Assembly (NCBI RefSeq): GCF_030159255.1
Contig: NZ_BSCT01000045.1
Location: 1-63,347, forward strand
From: Bradyrhizobium sp. SSBR45G
GTDB lineage: Bacteria; Pseudomonadota; Alphaproteobacteria; Rhizobiales; Xanthobacteraceae
Length of the DNA stretch: 63,347 nt
Reading direction: 5' to 3'
Below are positions 33,020-42,275 of this stretch, in pieces (within the stretch, counting starts at the first letter, position 1; the number at the start of each line of letters is the position of its first letter). The notes under the pieces were generated by a model. It was not told where the DNA came from. It searched no databases and worked only from the letters and a program-made list of their open reading frames with translations. Both the position numbers and the translations under genes were made by a program.

Positions 33020-33661
33020 TCAACTCAACAACAGCGCCATGCCTGGGTCGCCCTTGGCCATCGCGCGCTGATAGGCCGGGCGGGCGCCGATGCGGGCGAG
33101 ATAGCTGCGGATGTTCGGGAACGGCGCGAGGTCGTAGGGCAGGAAGTAGCGCATCGTCGTCAGCGAGAACACGGTCATGATGTCGGCCGTGGTGAGCGCG
33201 TCGCCGGCCAGATAGTCCGCCTCGCCGCAGCGCGTCTCGACGGACGCAAAGGCGAGGTCGAGCCGTCGGCGCATGGCGCCGAGCACGGGATTGTCGTCCG
33301 GAAGATTGAGCCGGTTGAGGATCATCACCCGCCCCATCGCCGCCTGCAGGGTGCCGTTGGCGAAGTGGAACCAGTACAGGAACGGCGCGAAGTTGGGATC
33401 GCCGGCGCCGGGCCGCAGCCGGCCCTGGCCATAGGTCGCGGTGATGTACTCGACGATGGCGCCGGACTCGGCGAGCAGCAGCTCGCCGTCGGTGATGACC
33501 GGCGCCGCACCGATCGCATGCAGCGCCTTGTACTCCGCCGGCGCCAGGATGGTCTTGGCATCACGCGTGTAGTGTTTCAACTCATAGGGGATCTCCAGCT
33601 CCTCACAGAGCCAGACGATGCGTTCGGATTGGGATTTGCCGAGGTGATGAACGGTGAGCAT
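33020..33661 (-). CDS. Glutathione S-transferase family protein
   Basis: The 213-residue protein begins MLTVHHLGKSQSERIVWLCE; the N-terminal Ser (KSQSERIV) is the likely catalytic residue. The glutathione-site cis-Pro segment is IGAAPVITDGELLLAESGAI and the C-terminal N-capping box is DYLAGDALTTADIMTVFSL. It resembles the family of E. coli YibF/GstB-like proteins. The divergent interval to the TSUP gene holds no obvious gene. The function is generic detoxification or isomerisation, not determined. Confidence 0.92.
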   Translation of the reverse strand: MLTVHHLGKSQSERIVWLCEELEIPYELKHYTRDAKTILAPAEYKALHAIGAAPVITDGELLLAESGAIVEYITATYGQGRLRPGAGDPNFAPFLYWFHFANGTLQAAMGRVMILNRLNLPDDNPVLGAMRRRLDLAFASVETRCGEADYLAGDALTTADIMTVFSLTTMRYFLPYDLAPFPNIRSYLARIGARPAYQRAMAKGDPGMALLLS

Positions 33662-33858
33662 CGAGATGTCCGCTGCGGTGATGAGGAGGATATCCTGGAA
33701 CCGCCTTCCAGATGGCTCTCCTATGCAGCGCCCGTCATGCGGTCAAGCTGATAAGATGCGGCCCTCGGACCTGCACCGCCGACGCGTCGGCCGCGCTCGC
33801 CCGGAGGTTCGCACCGAAACCTCGAAGCGGACGCGCCGGCGGCGCGGAACAATCGACA

Positions 33859-34716
33859 TCAGCCGCCACTCGCCAGGGTGAGTGCGAACCGGCTGCCGAC
33901 GAGAAAGAGATAGCAGCCGAAGGCCACTTCGAGTCTGCGCGGAGACATGGCGTGCGCAGCTCTGACCCCGAGCGGCGCCGTCATGAGGCTTGTCGGCATC
34001 ACCAGAATGGCGCCGATCAGCGACACGTAGCCCAACGCAAATGGCGGCTGCAATGCCGCAACGCCGGGATAGTCCGCAGCCACCGGCCAGCCGGCATAGA
34101 CATAGCCGGCTGCGCCAAGGATCGAGATCAGCACAGCGAGCGCCGATGATGTCGCGACCGCCTGGTGGATCGGCCGTCCATAGAAGGTCATCAGCAGATT
34201 GGAAAACAGCCCGCCGCCGATGCCCATCAGCGTCGAGAGGATGCCGACGCCGAAGCCATAGACCCGCATCCACAGGCCGGTTGGCAGGTCGTCGCCGAAT
34301 TTCCAGGTCGCGCGCGCCAGCAGCAATCGCGCGGCGGCGGCATAGGCAACGACGACGAACACGATCTTGAACAGCCGCTCCGGCGCGACGCGCGCGACCA
34401 CGCTGCCGGCGGCGACCCCGATGACGATCGGGATCCACCAGGCTCTGATGATCGCCATATCCACCGCACCGCGCCGGAAATGGGCGCGGTAGGACCGGAT
34501 CGAGGTCGGGATGATGATCGCCAGCGACGTGCCCACACACAGCGGCATGCGGACTTGCAGCGGTACGTCGGCGATCCTGAAACACTCGTAGAGCACCGGA
34601 ACCAGGATGGCGCCACCGCCGATGCCGAATACGCCGGCGAGGAAGCCGGCGACAGCGCCGACCGCGACCAGGAGCGCCGCCAGTTCAACCAACTCGGAGA
34701 TGTCGAGGAGAAACAT
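33859..34716 (-). CDS. TSUP-family (TauE/SafE) membrane transporter
   Basis: The 285-residue protein has about eight TM helices in two related halves. The first is marked by GAVAGFLAGVFGIGGGAILV and VCLCVGTSLAII-type helix (LCVGTSLAIIIPTSI). The second is marked by GVGILSTLMGIGGGLFSN and ATSSALAVLISILGA. These glycine and serine motifs define the sulfite-exporter TauE/SafE family, transporting sulfite, sulfoacetate or similar anions. Start 34716 follows AGGATTGCG; a start at 34743 lacks a binding site. It is divergent from a LysR gene, its likely regulator. Confidence 0.93.
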   Translation of the reverse strand: MFLLDISELVELAALLVAVGAVAGFLAGVFGIGGGAILVPVLYECFRIADVPLQVRMPLCVGTSLAIIIPTSIRSYRAHFRRGAVDMAIIRAWWIPIVIGVAAGSVVARVAPERLFKIVFVVVAYAAAARLLLARATWKFGDDLPTGLWMRVYGFGVGILSTLMGIGGGLFSNLLMTFYGRPIHQAVATSSALAVLISILGAAGYVYAGWPVAADYPGVAALQPPFALGYVSLIGAILVMPTSLMTAPLGVRAAHAMSPRRLEVAFGCYLFLVGSRFALTLASGG

Positions 34717-34881
34717 CGCAATCCTGTTTGCATCAACGCCCATCGCCGCGCACGGGCAACGGCGGCGGCCATTCCACCAAACGGTGGCGGAGGCCGGAAT
34801 GGGCACAGGGCCAACGTAGTGCCTTTCGCATTCAGGCGGTATCGGTAGATTGCGGGGAGCTATCTTGCGAAATTCGGAACA

Positions 34882-35829
34882 ATGCCGATGAACCAGCTGG
34901 CTGCAATGGAGACCTTTGTGAAAGCCGTGGAGACGGGCAGCCTGTCCGCTGCGGCAAGGTCGCTGACGATGTCGCTGACGGCGGTGAGCCGGCACGTCAG
35001 TGCACTGGAGGAGCAGTTCGGCGCCCGCCTGCTGCTGCGCACCACCCGGCAGCTTGCGCTCACGGACGAAGGCCGCATCCTCTATGCGCGCGCGAAGTCC
35101 ATTCTCAGCGACATCAAGGACATTGAAGCAGCGTTGGCGCCAGGCCGCGGCGAACCAGCCGGTCGTGTCCGCATCAGCTCGCCAAGCCTGATCGGACGGC
35201 AGCTGATCGCCCCCTTGCTCGGTTCGTTTCTGCGCAGGTACCCGGCAATGTCGGTCGATCTGCTGCTGGTCGACCGTCCCGTCGACATGGTCGAAGAAGA
35301 CGTCCACCTGTCATTGCGGATCGGCGCTCTCGCCGATTCCCAACTGGTCGCACGCAAACTCGCCGACCTGCAGATGATCGTCTGCGCGTCGCCGGCCTAT
35401 CTCGACGCGCGCGGCGTGCCGGATTCGCCTGATGACCTCGCGCGTCATGACTGCCTGGTGTTCTCCGATCGTCCAGGTGCCGCGCTCTGGCGCTTCGATC
35501 GGCATCCGCGACCTGAGTGCACGGTCCGGATCTCAGGTCGCCTCTGGGTCAACAGCCTGGACGCGATGGTCGCGGCCGCTGTCGACGGTGCAGGAATCGC
35601 GCGGGTGCCCTTATGGCAGGTGGAGCGGGAGCTTGCCGCAGGACGGCTGCAGCGCATCTTGCGCGAGCGGGAGCGGGCCCCCGTCCCGCTCCATGCTCTC
35701 TTTCAGCCATCGCGCATCGCCTCGCCAAAGACGCAGCTGTTCGTCGACTTCCTGGTCGAGCAGTGGCGTTCGAGCCGTCCGTTCAGCACGGACGCCTCAT
35801 CGGACCGAAGCGGCCACGCCGTTCGCTGA
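34882..35829 (+). CDS. LysR-family transcriptional regulator
   Basis: The 315-residue protein starts MPMNQLAAMETFVKAVETGS. The helix-turn-helix is GSLSAAARSLTMSLTAVSRH with HVSALEEQFGARLLLRTTRQ, followed by the effector domain (RVRISSPSLIGRQLIAPLLG). A second in-frame ATG lies two codons on. It is divergent from the TSUP transporter across 165 bp, the standard arrangement for LysR regulation of the neighbour. The co-inducer is unknown. It is convergent with the serine hydrolase gene (9-bp gap). Confidence 0.94.
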   Translation: MPMNQLAAMETFVKAVETGSLSAAARSLTMSLTAVSRHVSALEEQFGARLLLRTTRQLALTDEGRILYARAKSILSDIKDIEAALAPGRGEPAGRVRISSPSLIGRQLIAPLLGSFLRRYPAMSVDLLLVDRPVDMVEEDVHLSLRIGALADSQLVARKLADLQMIVCASPAYLDARGVPDSPDDLARHDCLVFSDRPGAALWRFDRHPRPECTVRISGRLWVNSLDAMVAAAVDGAGIARVPLWQVERELAAGRLQRILRERERAPVPLHALFQPSRIASPKTQLFVDFLVEQWRSSRPFSTDASSDRSGHAVR

Positions 35830-35838
35830 CGTCAAGCG

Positions 35839-37107
35839 CTACCTGACCATTGCGCCGTAGACGATGTCCTGCACCTGCTCGCGATAATATTTGCGCAGGT
35901 CGCCAGGCGCGGCCGTGCCGACCACCACAACCAGGCGCTCCTTGGGATCGCAGAAGAATTGCGTGCCGAAGGCGCCGTTCCAGCTGAACTCGCCGGGATT
36001 GCCGGGCACCGCCGACAGGCCCTCGCTGGTGCGCACGGCGACACCGAGCCCGAAGCCGAAGCCGGCGCGATGCGGCTCGATCGTGGCGACCGTGTTCTTG
36101 ATCTCCGGTCCGAGATGGTTGGAGGTCATGTGATGCACCGTCTTCGGGCTCAGGATGCGCTGCCCGTCGAGCTCGCCGCCGTTGAGCAGCATCTGGCCGA
36201 AGCGGACGTAGTCGCCGATCGTCGCGAACGAGCAGGCGCCGCCGCAATCCGACTTGGTCGGCGTGTCCAGCAGCTTGATCGCCTGCGGCTTGCCGGTCAG
36301 CGGATCCTTCGGGAACGGCCGCGCCAGCCGCGGCCGCTGCGCCTCCGTCGGCGCGAACGTCGCATCGACCATGCCGAGCGGCTTCCACAGGTTGGCCGAG
36401 AGATATTCGCCGAGCCGCTGCTCGCTAACCTTCTCGACCACGGCGCCGAGCACGTCGATCGAGAAGCTGTATTCGAACTGCGTGCCCGGCTGGTGCGCCA
36501 GCGGCAGCTTGGTGATGCGCTCGATGAAGGCCTGGGTGTCGCCCTCGATCGCCGGCGCCGTCCCATCGGGATAGAGCCGCGCCACCGGGCTCGCGCTGTC
36601 GGGCCGGCCGCCATACATCAGGCCGGAGGTGTGGCGGTAGAGATCATGGATCAGGATCGGCCTGATCTGCGGCTCGAACTGAAGCGTGCCGTCCTCCTGC
36701 GCCACGCCGACCTTCATGCCGGCAAATCCAGGATAGTAGTCCGACAGCTTCGACTGCAGCGGCAGCCGGCCCTGCTCCATCAAGGTGAGCGCGCCGACCG
36801 CAGCCATCGGCTTGGTCATCGAGGCCAGCGCAAAGATCGCATCCAGCGGCATCGGCGTGCCCTTGACCGGATCGAGCTGGCCATAGGCCTTGTAGTGCAC
36901 GAGCTTGCCGTCTCGCGCGATCGCGACCACCGCGCCGGGCACGCGCTTCGCCGCGATCTCGCGGGCGAAGAAATCATCCATCCGCGCCAAGCCGGCCTGC
37001 GAGAAGCCGACCTCGTCGGGCTTGGCCTCGGGCAGCGGTGCGGCCGCCAAGGGCGCGACGATCGTGGTGAACGCGACGGCCGCCGCCGCCAGACTCAGCT
37101 TGTTCAA
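35839..37107 (-). CDS. Exported serine hydrolase, beta-lactamase/PBP-like (class C fold)
   Basis: The 422-residue precursor starts NKLSLAAAAVAFTTIVAPLA, a signal peptide. The catalytic SxxK motif is FALASMTKPMAAVG (Ser-Met-Thr-Lys). A second motif lies at EYSFSIDVLGAVV (Tyr-Ser, the YxN position altered to YSF) and the third near HRAGFGFGLG, replacing KTG. It resembles esterase EstB-like or DD-peptidase-like members more than true beta-lactamases. The TTG start at 37107 is chosen because GGAGG lies 6 nt upstream; an ATG is absent here. Its substrate is unknown. Confidence 0.88.
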   Translation of the reverse strand: MNKLSLAAAAVAFTTIVAPLAAAPLPEAKPDEVGFSQAGLARMDDFFAREIAAKRVPGAVVAIARDGKLVHYKAYGQLDPVKGTPMPLDAIFALASMTKPMAAVGALTLMEQGRLPLQSKLSDYYPGFAGMKVGVAQEDGTLQFEPQIRPILIHDLYRHTSGLMYGGRPDSASPVARLYPDGTAPAIEGDTQAFIERITKLPLAHQPGTQFEYSFSIDVLGAVVEKVSEQRLGEYLSANLWKPLGMVDATFAPTEAQRPRLARPFPKDPLTGKPQAIKLLDTPTKSDCGGACSFATIGDYVRFGQMLLNGGELDGQRILSPKTVHHMTSNHLGPEIKNTVATIEPHRAGFGFGLGVAVRTSEGLSAVPGNPGEFSWNGAFGTQFFCDPKERLVVVVGTAAPGDLRKYYREQVQDIVYGAMVR

Positions 37108-37320
37108 GAGCAACCTCCCTGATGCGCGGACGATCCCGCTTATGGCTTTGCGAGATTCGATCGGTCCGCGCGTCGAAGCTAGGTCAGCCAGCGGAGAACG
37201 ACAAGCGCTCGCAACACGATCGCATCGCGACGATGTGATCGGCTTCGCTGCTGCACAATGGGGCAGTGGCGAGACAAGTTGAAAGGGGACGGATGAGACC
37301 GCTGACGCGCGAGGTCACGC

Positions 37321-37533
37321 ATGCTGAGAACGATCGGACTCATCCTGCAGACGCTGTGGGCCATCTGTACGATCGCGGCCGGCACATTCGTGGGGAGGGC
37401 CCTCGGGCTTCAATGGATCGGCTGGATCGGCGGCATCGTGTTCGGCCTCATCGGCCTCGGCGTCGGTGCAGTGGCCGCGATCTATCCGTTGGAAACCATC
37501 GGCTACATCATCGACGGTCTCGATGCGCTTTGA
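37321..37533 (+). CDS. Small two-helix membrane protein
   Basis: The 70-residue protein MLRTIGLILQTLWAICTIAA... has one hydrophobic segment at about 5-20 and another at about 30-55 (WIGWIGGIVFGLIGLGVGAV). It is glycine-rich, like many orphan inner-membrane miniproteins. ATG at 37321 follows CGCGAGGTCACGC. No family is recognised; composition and a usable binding site support it. Confidence 0.55.
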   Translation: MLRTIGLILQTLWAICTIAAGTFVGRALGLQWIGWIGGIVFGLIGLGVGAVAAIYPLETIGYIIDGLDAL

Positions 37534-37583
37534 GTGCAGCCAGCCGGCGCCAAACGCGACCAAGGCGCCGGCGGCACCCCACC

Positions 37584-38282
37584 CTACCAAGGCAGCGGCG
37601 ACGGCCGGACCATCCAGCTTGAGCCGAAGCGGACCAGGAACGCCTTGCAATCGTCCAAGGGGCATTTCTTCCCGCTGTCGGCGGGAAAGACCTGAAGGGC
37701 GACATGGTCGTTGTCGGTCCAGCGCTCGAACCGCCATTCCCGCGGCCCATTTTCAGAGCGATAGTGCCAGTCCATCGACAGCTCTCCATTCGCAAACGAG
37801 CCGATCGCCAGGTCATCCTCGCCGCCATAGGCGTAGTCGTTATCGATGACGACGAAACGAGTCCCGTCCGGCGTGAAATGCGGCACGCCGCGCATTCCCA
37901 GGGTCGCGCCCGTCCGAGCGCTGAGCAGCTGCACGCTGCTGCCTTCGTAGTAGGACATGCCGATGGCGTACACCCGCGATTCCGGATGATAGCCCAGCAG
38001 GACATGGTGGATGCAATGCTGCGCGTCGTCGTTGTCGCACGACTTCTGATCATTCCGGTACGTCTTCAATTGGCCGGTCTCGAGCCGGATGGACAGCACC
38101 TCGCCCGTGCGGCTGACGCGGCCGCGCAGCTCGCGCAGGCAGGCCGCTTCGCGCTCCCCTGCCCCGTCCTCGCCGATCTTGCTGCAGACCGAGGGCGCCG
38201 TGGCCGCGCCGGTCTGCGCGGCAACGCCGCCCGACAGCAACGGCAGCGCAAGCAGCGACAGAATCAAGCCTCGGCACGGCAT
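37584..38282 (-). CDS. Exported protein of unknown function, beta-propeller-like segment
   Basis: The 232-residue precursor has signal peptide MPCRGLILSLLALPLLSGGV ending near VAA-QTG. The mature protein has four to five Cys (SVCSKIG, AACLREL, KSCDNDDAQHC, KKCPLDDC), which suggests disulfides in the periplasm. It has repeating aromatic strands (HHVLLGYHPESRVYAIGMSY, GVPHFTPDGTRFVVID), and FTPDGTRF resembles a WD40-like propeller blade. No enzyme motif is seen. Confidence 0.75.
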   Translation of the reverse strand: MPCRGLILSLLALPLLSGGVAAQTGAATAPSVCSKIGEDGAGEREAACLRELRGRVSRTGEVLSIRLETGQLKTYRNDQKSCDNDDAQHCIHHVLLGYHPESRVYAIGMSYYEGSSVQLLSARTGATLGMRGVPHFTPDGTRFVVIDNDYAYGGEDDLAIGSFANGELSMDWHYRSENGPREWRFERWTDNDHVALQVFPADSGKKCPLDDCKAFLVRFGSSWMVRPSPLPW

Positions 38283-38384
38283 CGAACGCTTACCCCCTGA
38301 TGCCCGGCCAGGATGGTAGGACCGGGGCCCGTTCCAATTCAAGAGTGTCGGCAAGTGACCGTCACTGTCGCGCTGAACCGATAG

Positions 38385-38801
38385 CTACTCTCGGGGGCGA
38401 CTCTGCGTCGAATATCTGGCGTCATCGGGTTTCCAGAATGCGAAGCGACCGGCGGCGACCTCCAGCCTCGGAGCAAGCGCGATCGCCGAGAACCTTGCAT
38501 GAACCTCGGTGTTGTCGCTGCAATCGGTGAAGTGGATCAGATGTTCCTTGGCAATGATGTCGCCATACCGCTTGCGATTGCCGTTCGAGGCGGCCGCCAG
38601 GATGTCGTCAATTCGGCCATCGACCTCATGAGTGTGAATGTCGTGGTCGATGGCGAACGTCCTGATTCGCCAGCACCCGGTCGGCGCCAGCCACCATTGC
38701 AGGGTATCGGGAGGCAAGCCGTCATCCTGCAGAGCGACTTCGACGTTGCGTGCATAGCTACTCCGGATCCCCAGGATCGCGAGCAACAAATGACCTTGCA
38801 T
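38385..38801 (-). CDS. Hypothetical cytoplasmic protein
   Basis: The 138-residue product starts MQGHLLLAILGIRSSYARNV. It has no signal peptide, no membrane helix and mixed alpha/beta composition, with His-rich segments (AIDHDIHTHEVD, AKEHLIHFTDC). A strong Shine-Dalgarno (GGAGTAGAGGGGC) precedes the ATG at 38801, supporting reality. No family is recognised. Confidence 0.6.
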   Translation of the reverse strand: MQGHLLLAILGIRSSYARNVEVALQDDGLPPDTLQWWLAPTGCWRIRTFAIDHDIHTHEVDGRIDDILAAASNGNRKRYGDIIAKEHLIHFTDCSDNTEVHARFSAIALAPRLEVAAGRFAFWKPDDARYSTQSRPRE

Positions 38802-38932
38802 GCCCCTCTACTCCTACAAAACCAGCGACTACGAATCGACGCGGTGGGCACGTCGCGCCAGGCATCTGCGTTTGGCGCAACAGGGTCGCGGGCGCGCCTT
38901 TGCCCACCCTACGGCGCGCTGCAATTCCCGGC

Positions 38933-39004
38933 GTCATTGCGAGCGCAGCGAAGCAATCCAGAGTCTTTGCTTTGCCCTGGATTGCTTCGCTACGCTCGCA
39001 ATGA
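38933..39004. repeat. ~30-bp palindrome, GTCATTGCGAGCG family, second copy
   Basis: Arms GTCATTGCGAGCGCAGCGAA... and the complementary right arm ending ...CTCGCAATGAC differ at one position inside the stem. It is the same family as 32918-32990. The two copies bracket the 33.0-38.9 kb block of TSUP/LysR, hydrolase and unknown genes. Confidence 0.8.
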
Positions 39005-39059
39005 CGGAGGAAGTCAACAGCGATCTGACACATTGATGAGTTGTTAGTTCGTATCAACC

Positions 39060-39443
39060 CTACCCGATCGCGACCCCGCCGCCGATCGTGCGGTTCAGCA
39101 CCTGCGTCGTGCGCTCGATACGCTCGGCGGCGGCGTTGAGGGCTTTTGCCACCGCGACCTGCGTCGCGCGGGCGCGGTCGCTGGCCTGGTTGCGGACGTT
39201 GCGCAGGCCTTCGAGCTCCTGCTCGAGCACCTGCACGCGCTGATTGGCATCGATCAGCTCGTCGCACACGGTGAGCGCGGCCATCACGGTCAATCGGGCA
39301 TCGCCGATTTCGCCGAACTTGCCGCGCAGATTGGTGATGCGGGTCTCGAGACTCTCGGCGAGCTTCAGGAGCCGCAGCTCCTGGCCCTCCTCGCAGGCCA
39401 TGCGATATTGACGGCCGTTGATGGTGACGTTGATGTGGCTCAT
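39060..39443 (-). CDS. zapA: Cell division protein ZapA
   Basis: The 127-residue protein starts MSHINVTINGRQYRMACEEG, the ZapA beta-hairpin. It continues LRLLKLAESLETRITNLRGK and a long coiled coil (ELIDANQRVQVLEQELEGLR). ZapA stabilises FtsZ protofilaments at the division site. It overlaps the upstream DUF4164 gene by 4 bp. In many proteobacteria 6S RNA and ygfA follow zapA directly; here they lie 13 kb away. Confidence 0.93.
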   Translation of the reverse strand: MSHINVTINGRQYRMACEEGQELRLLKLAESLETRITNLRGKFGEIGDARLTVMAALTVCDELIDANQRVQVLEQELEGLRNVRNQASDRARATQVAVAKALNAAAERIERTTQVLNRTIGGGVAIG

Positions 39444-39787
39444 TCGTCATCCTCGTCGTCTTCGGCGCCGTCTTGCCCGCCGCCATTGAGCACCGCGCGG
39501 ATGGTGCCGATCGCGGTGTCCAGGCGTTCGGCGATCTCGCGGTTGGTGCGCTCGAGCCGGCGCGTTTTCATCAGCGAGCCGTCGAGCTCGTCGGCGAGGC
39601 GCGAGCGGTCGGCGCCGAGCGCCTGGATGCGCGTTGCCAGCTCGTCCTCGTCGCGATCGGCCTCGCGCCGCCGCTCGACCGCGCTCTCCAGCGCGTCGAG
39701 GGCCGTCATGAGGCGCCGCGTCGCCGCCTCGATATCGGCGGCGCCGGGTTCCACCTGACCGGCAAGTTTGGCAGGGTGATCGTTCAT
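39440..39787 (-). CDS. DUF4164-like coiled-coil protein
   Basis: The 115-residue protein is almost entirely helical and charged (RLMTALDALESAVERRREAD, ELDGSLMKTRRLERTNREIA), with an acidic tail GAEDDEDDE. Short proteins of this kind precede zapA in Rhizobiales and may be division-associated. The gene is translationally coupled to zapA by a 4-bp overlap. The start follows ATGCCATGAACG-type sequence without a strong binding site. Confidence 0.8.
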   Translation of the reverse strand: MNDHPAKLAGQVEPGAADIEAATRRLMTALDALESAVERRREADRDEDELATRIQALGADRSRLADELDGSLMKTRRLERTNREIAERLDTAIGTIRAVLNGGGQDGAEDDEDDE

Positions 39788-40058
39788 GGCACGGATGCGA
39801 GGCCCTTACACCGCGCCGGGATAGCGACAAAAGCCGCTGTCCGGCAAGCGCTTACGGGCAAAATCTTACGTGCTGGGCGAGCCAAGCGCAACGCTCGGCC
39901 GAAACTATGCACTACTAAGCAACTTTTGGGACGTCCGGGACGTTGCATTGCCTTTGATTCCCGGAACCGAGGTGCTAATCAGCCCGCAAAATCCCGGCCC
40001 GCCAGCAATACCGGCGGCTCTCCTGTCATCAGCATTTCACGTTTGGACGGATTCCAGC

Positions 40059-42044
40059 ATGACGCAGGTCGAACATTCCCGCATGGCCAACGCCATCCGC
40101 GCGCTCGCAATGGATGCCGTCGAGAAGGCAAAATCCGGCCATCCCGGCCTGCCGATGGGCGCGGCCGACGTCGCCACCGTGCTGTTCACCCGCGTGCTGA
40201 AATACGATGCTGCAGCGCCCGCCTGGCCGGACCGCGACCGCTTCGTGCTGTCGGCCGGCCACGGCTCGATGCTGCTCTATGCGCTGCTGTATCTGACCGG
40301 CAACGAGGAGATGACGCTCGACCAGATCAAGCGCTTCCGCCAGGTTGATTCGCTGACCCCCGGCCATCCGGAGAATTTCCGCACCAAGGGCATCGAGACC
40401 ACCACCGGCCCGCTCGGCCAGGGCATCTCGACCGCGGTCGGCATGGCGCTGGCCGAGAAGATGCTGCAGGCCGAGTACGGCAAGAAGATCGTCGATCATC
40501 ACACCTATGTGCTGGCCTCCGACGGCGACCTGATGGAGGGCATCTCCCAGGAAGCGATCGCGATGGCCGGGCACTGGAAGCTGAACAAGCTGATCGTGCT
40601 GTGGGACGACAACGGCATCTCGATCGACGGCCCGCTCTCGATCGCCGATTCGGTCGACCAGGTGAAGCGCTTCAAGGCCTGCGGCTGGGCCGCCGAGCTG
40701 ATCGACGGCCATGATCCGGAGGCGATCGCAGCCGCCATTGCGCGGGCGCAGAAGTCGTCCCGGCCGTCGCTGATCGCCTGCAAGACCACGATCGGCTATG
40801 GCGCGCCGACCAAGGCCGGCACCTCCAAGGTGCACGGCGAGGCGCTCGGCGCGGAGGAATTGAAGGGCGCCAAGGAGAAGCTCGGCATTTCGCAGGAAGC
40901 CTTCTCTGTGCCCGATGACGTGCTTGCCGCCTGGCGCGAGGCGGGCCGTCGCGGCGCGCCGGCACGCACCGAATGGGAGACGCGGCTCGGCGAGATGGGC
41001 CCGCGCAAGCGGGCGGAGTTCGAACGCCGGCTGCGTCACGAGCGTCCCGCAGCCCTCGCGAAGGCGCTGAAGGATCACAAGAAGGCGCTGCTGGAAAACC
41101 CGCTCAACGTCGCCACGCGCAAATCTTCCGAAGCCGCGATCGAGGTCATCGCGGCTGCGATGCCGTCCGAATTCCTGGCCGGCTCCGCCGACCTCACCGG
41201 CTCCAACAACAACAAGGCCAAGTCGGTGACCGCGTTCTCGGCCAAGACGCCGAAGGGCCGCTTCATCCACTACGGCATCCGCGAGCACGGCATGGCGGCG
41301 GCCATGAACGGCATCTTCCTGCATGGCGGCTTCGCGCCGAACGGCGCCACCTTCCTGGTGTTCTCCGACTATGCGCGCGGCGCGATGCGCCTGTCGGCGC
41401 TGATGGGCGCCGGCGTGGTCTACGTGCTGACGCATGACTCGATCGGCCTCGGGGAAGATGGCCCGACGCACCAGCCGGTCGAGCATCTCGCAGCGTTGCG
41501 CGCGATCCCGAACATGCGCGTGTTCCGCCCGTGCGATTCGATCGAGACCGCCGAATGCTGGGAGCTTGCGCTCAACCGCACCAACGGCCCGACCGTGCTG
41601 GCGCTGACGCGGCAGAACCTGCCGCAGCTGCGGACGTCAGCACCGTCGGACAATCCGTGCAGCCGCGGCGGCTATGAGCTGGTCGCCGCGCAGGGCGAGG
41701 CCAAGGTGTCGCTGTTCGCCACCGGCTCCGAGGTCGAGATCGCCGTCGCCGCGCAGAAGCAGCTCGCCGAGCGCGGTATCCCGGCGCGCGTCGTCTCGGT
41801 GCCCTCGCTCGAGCTGCTGCTGGAGCAGCCGGCCGAGGCCAAGGCCAAGATCATCGGCAACGCACCGGTCAAGATCGCGATCGAGGCCGCGGTACGCTGG
41901 GGCTGGGACGCCGTGATCGGCCAGGACGGCCTCTTCATCGGCATGCATTCGTTCGGCGAGAGCGGCCCGGCCAAGGAGCTGTACAAGCATTTCGGCATCA
42001 CCGCCGAAGCGGCGGTGGAGGCCGCGGTGAAGCGGCTGGGCTGA
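40059..42044 (+). CDS. tkt: Transketolase
   Basis: The 661-residue thiamine-diphosphate enzyme transfers two-carbon units in the pentose-phosphate and Calvin pathways. Motifs: SGHPGLPMGAADVATVLF, ThDP/Mg site ASDGDLMEGISQEAIAMAGH, and the central DSIGLGEDGPTHQPVEHLA with catalytic Glu/His. Length equals E. coli TktA. The ATG at 40059 is followed by MTQVEHSRMANAIRALAMDA. Its 271-bp leader separates it from the divergent DUF4164/zapA pair. recQ, gap, pgk and fba follow on the same strand. Confidence 0.98.
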   Translation: MTQVEHSRMANAIRALAMDAVEKAKSGHPGLPMGAADVATVLFTRVLKYDAAAPAWPDRDRFVLSAGHGSMLLYALLYLTGNEEMTLDQIKRFRQVDSLTPGHPENFRTKGIETTTGPLGQGISTAVGMALAEKMLQAEYGKKIVDHHTYVLASDGDLMEGISQEAIAMAGHWKLNKLIVLWDDNGISIDGPLSIADSVDQVKRFKACGWAAELIDGHDPEAIAAAIARAQKSSRPSLIACKTTIGYGAPTKAGTSKVHGEALGAEELKGAKEKLGISQEAFSVPDDVLAAWREAGRRGAPARTEWETRLGEMGPRKRAEFERRLRHERPAALAKALKDHKKALLENPLNVATRKSSEAAIEVIAAAMPSEFLAGSADLTGSNNNKAKSVTAFSAKTPKGRFIHYGIREHGMAAAMNGIFLHGGFAPNGATFLVFSDYARGAMRLSALMGAGVVYVLTHDSIGLGEDGPTHQPVEHLAALRAIPNMRVFRPCDSIETAECWELALNRTNGPTVLALTRQNLPQLRTSAPSDNPCSRGGYELVAAQGEAKVSLFATGSEVEIAVAAQKQLAERGIPARVVSVPSLELLLEQPAEAKAKIIGNAPVKIAIEAAVRWGWDAVIGQDGLFIGMHSFGESGPAKELYKHFGITAEAAVEAAVKRLG

Positions 42045-42065
42045 TCGCCTCACGGCGCAGTCGGT

Positions 42066-42183
42066 TTAGACCCTCATGGTGAGGAGGCGCGTAGCGCCGT
42101 CTCGAACCATGAGGCCCGCGTCGAAAGCTCTGGCCTCGCCCTTCGAGACGACCGCCTGCGGCGGTCTCCTCAGGGTGAGGAGA
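42066..42183. repeat. Imperfect palindromic intergenic repeat
   Basis: CCCTCATGGTGAGGAG (near 42070) is answered by CTCCTCAGGGTGAGGAG (42169-42183 region), with GGCGCGTAGCGCC and CGCCTGCGGCG internal dyads. This matches a common Bradyrhizobium intergenic family. It sits in the gap between tkt and recQ. Confidence 0.6.
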
Positions 42184-42275
42184 TGCATTGACTGTGACGC
42201 GCCTGGACGAGGACAATACGAGAACCGGCGCTCTTGATGCGCCGGTTCTCCTGATCTTCCGGAAGCCACCTCCCC

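Noticed and set aside
35839..37107. True class C beta-lactamase
   Set aside because: SxxK is present, but the YxN and KTG motifs are altered, so resistance function is not supported.
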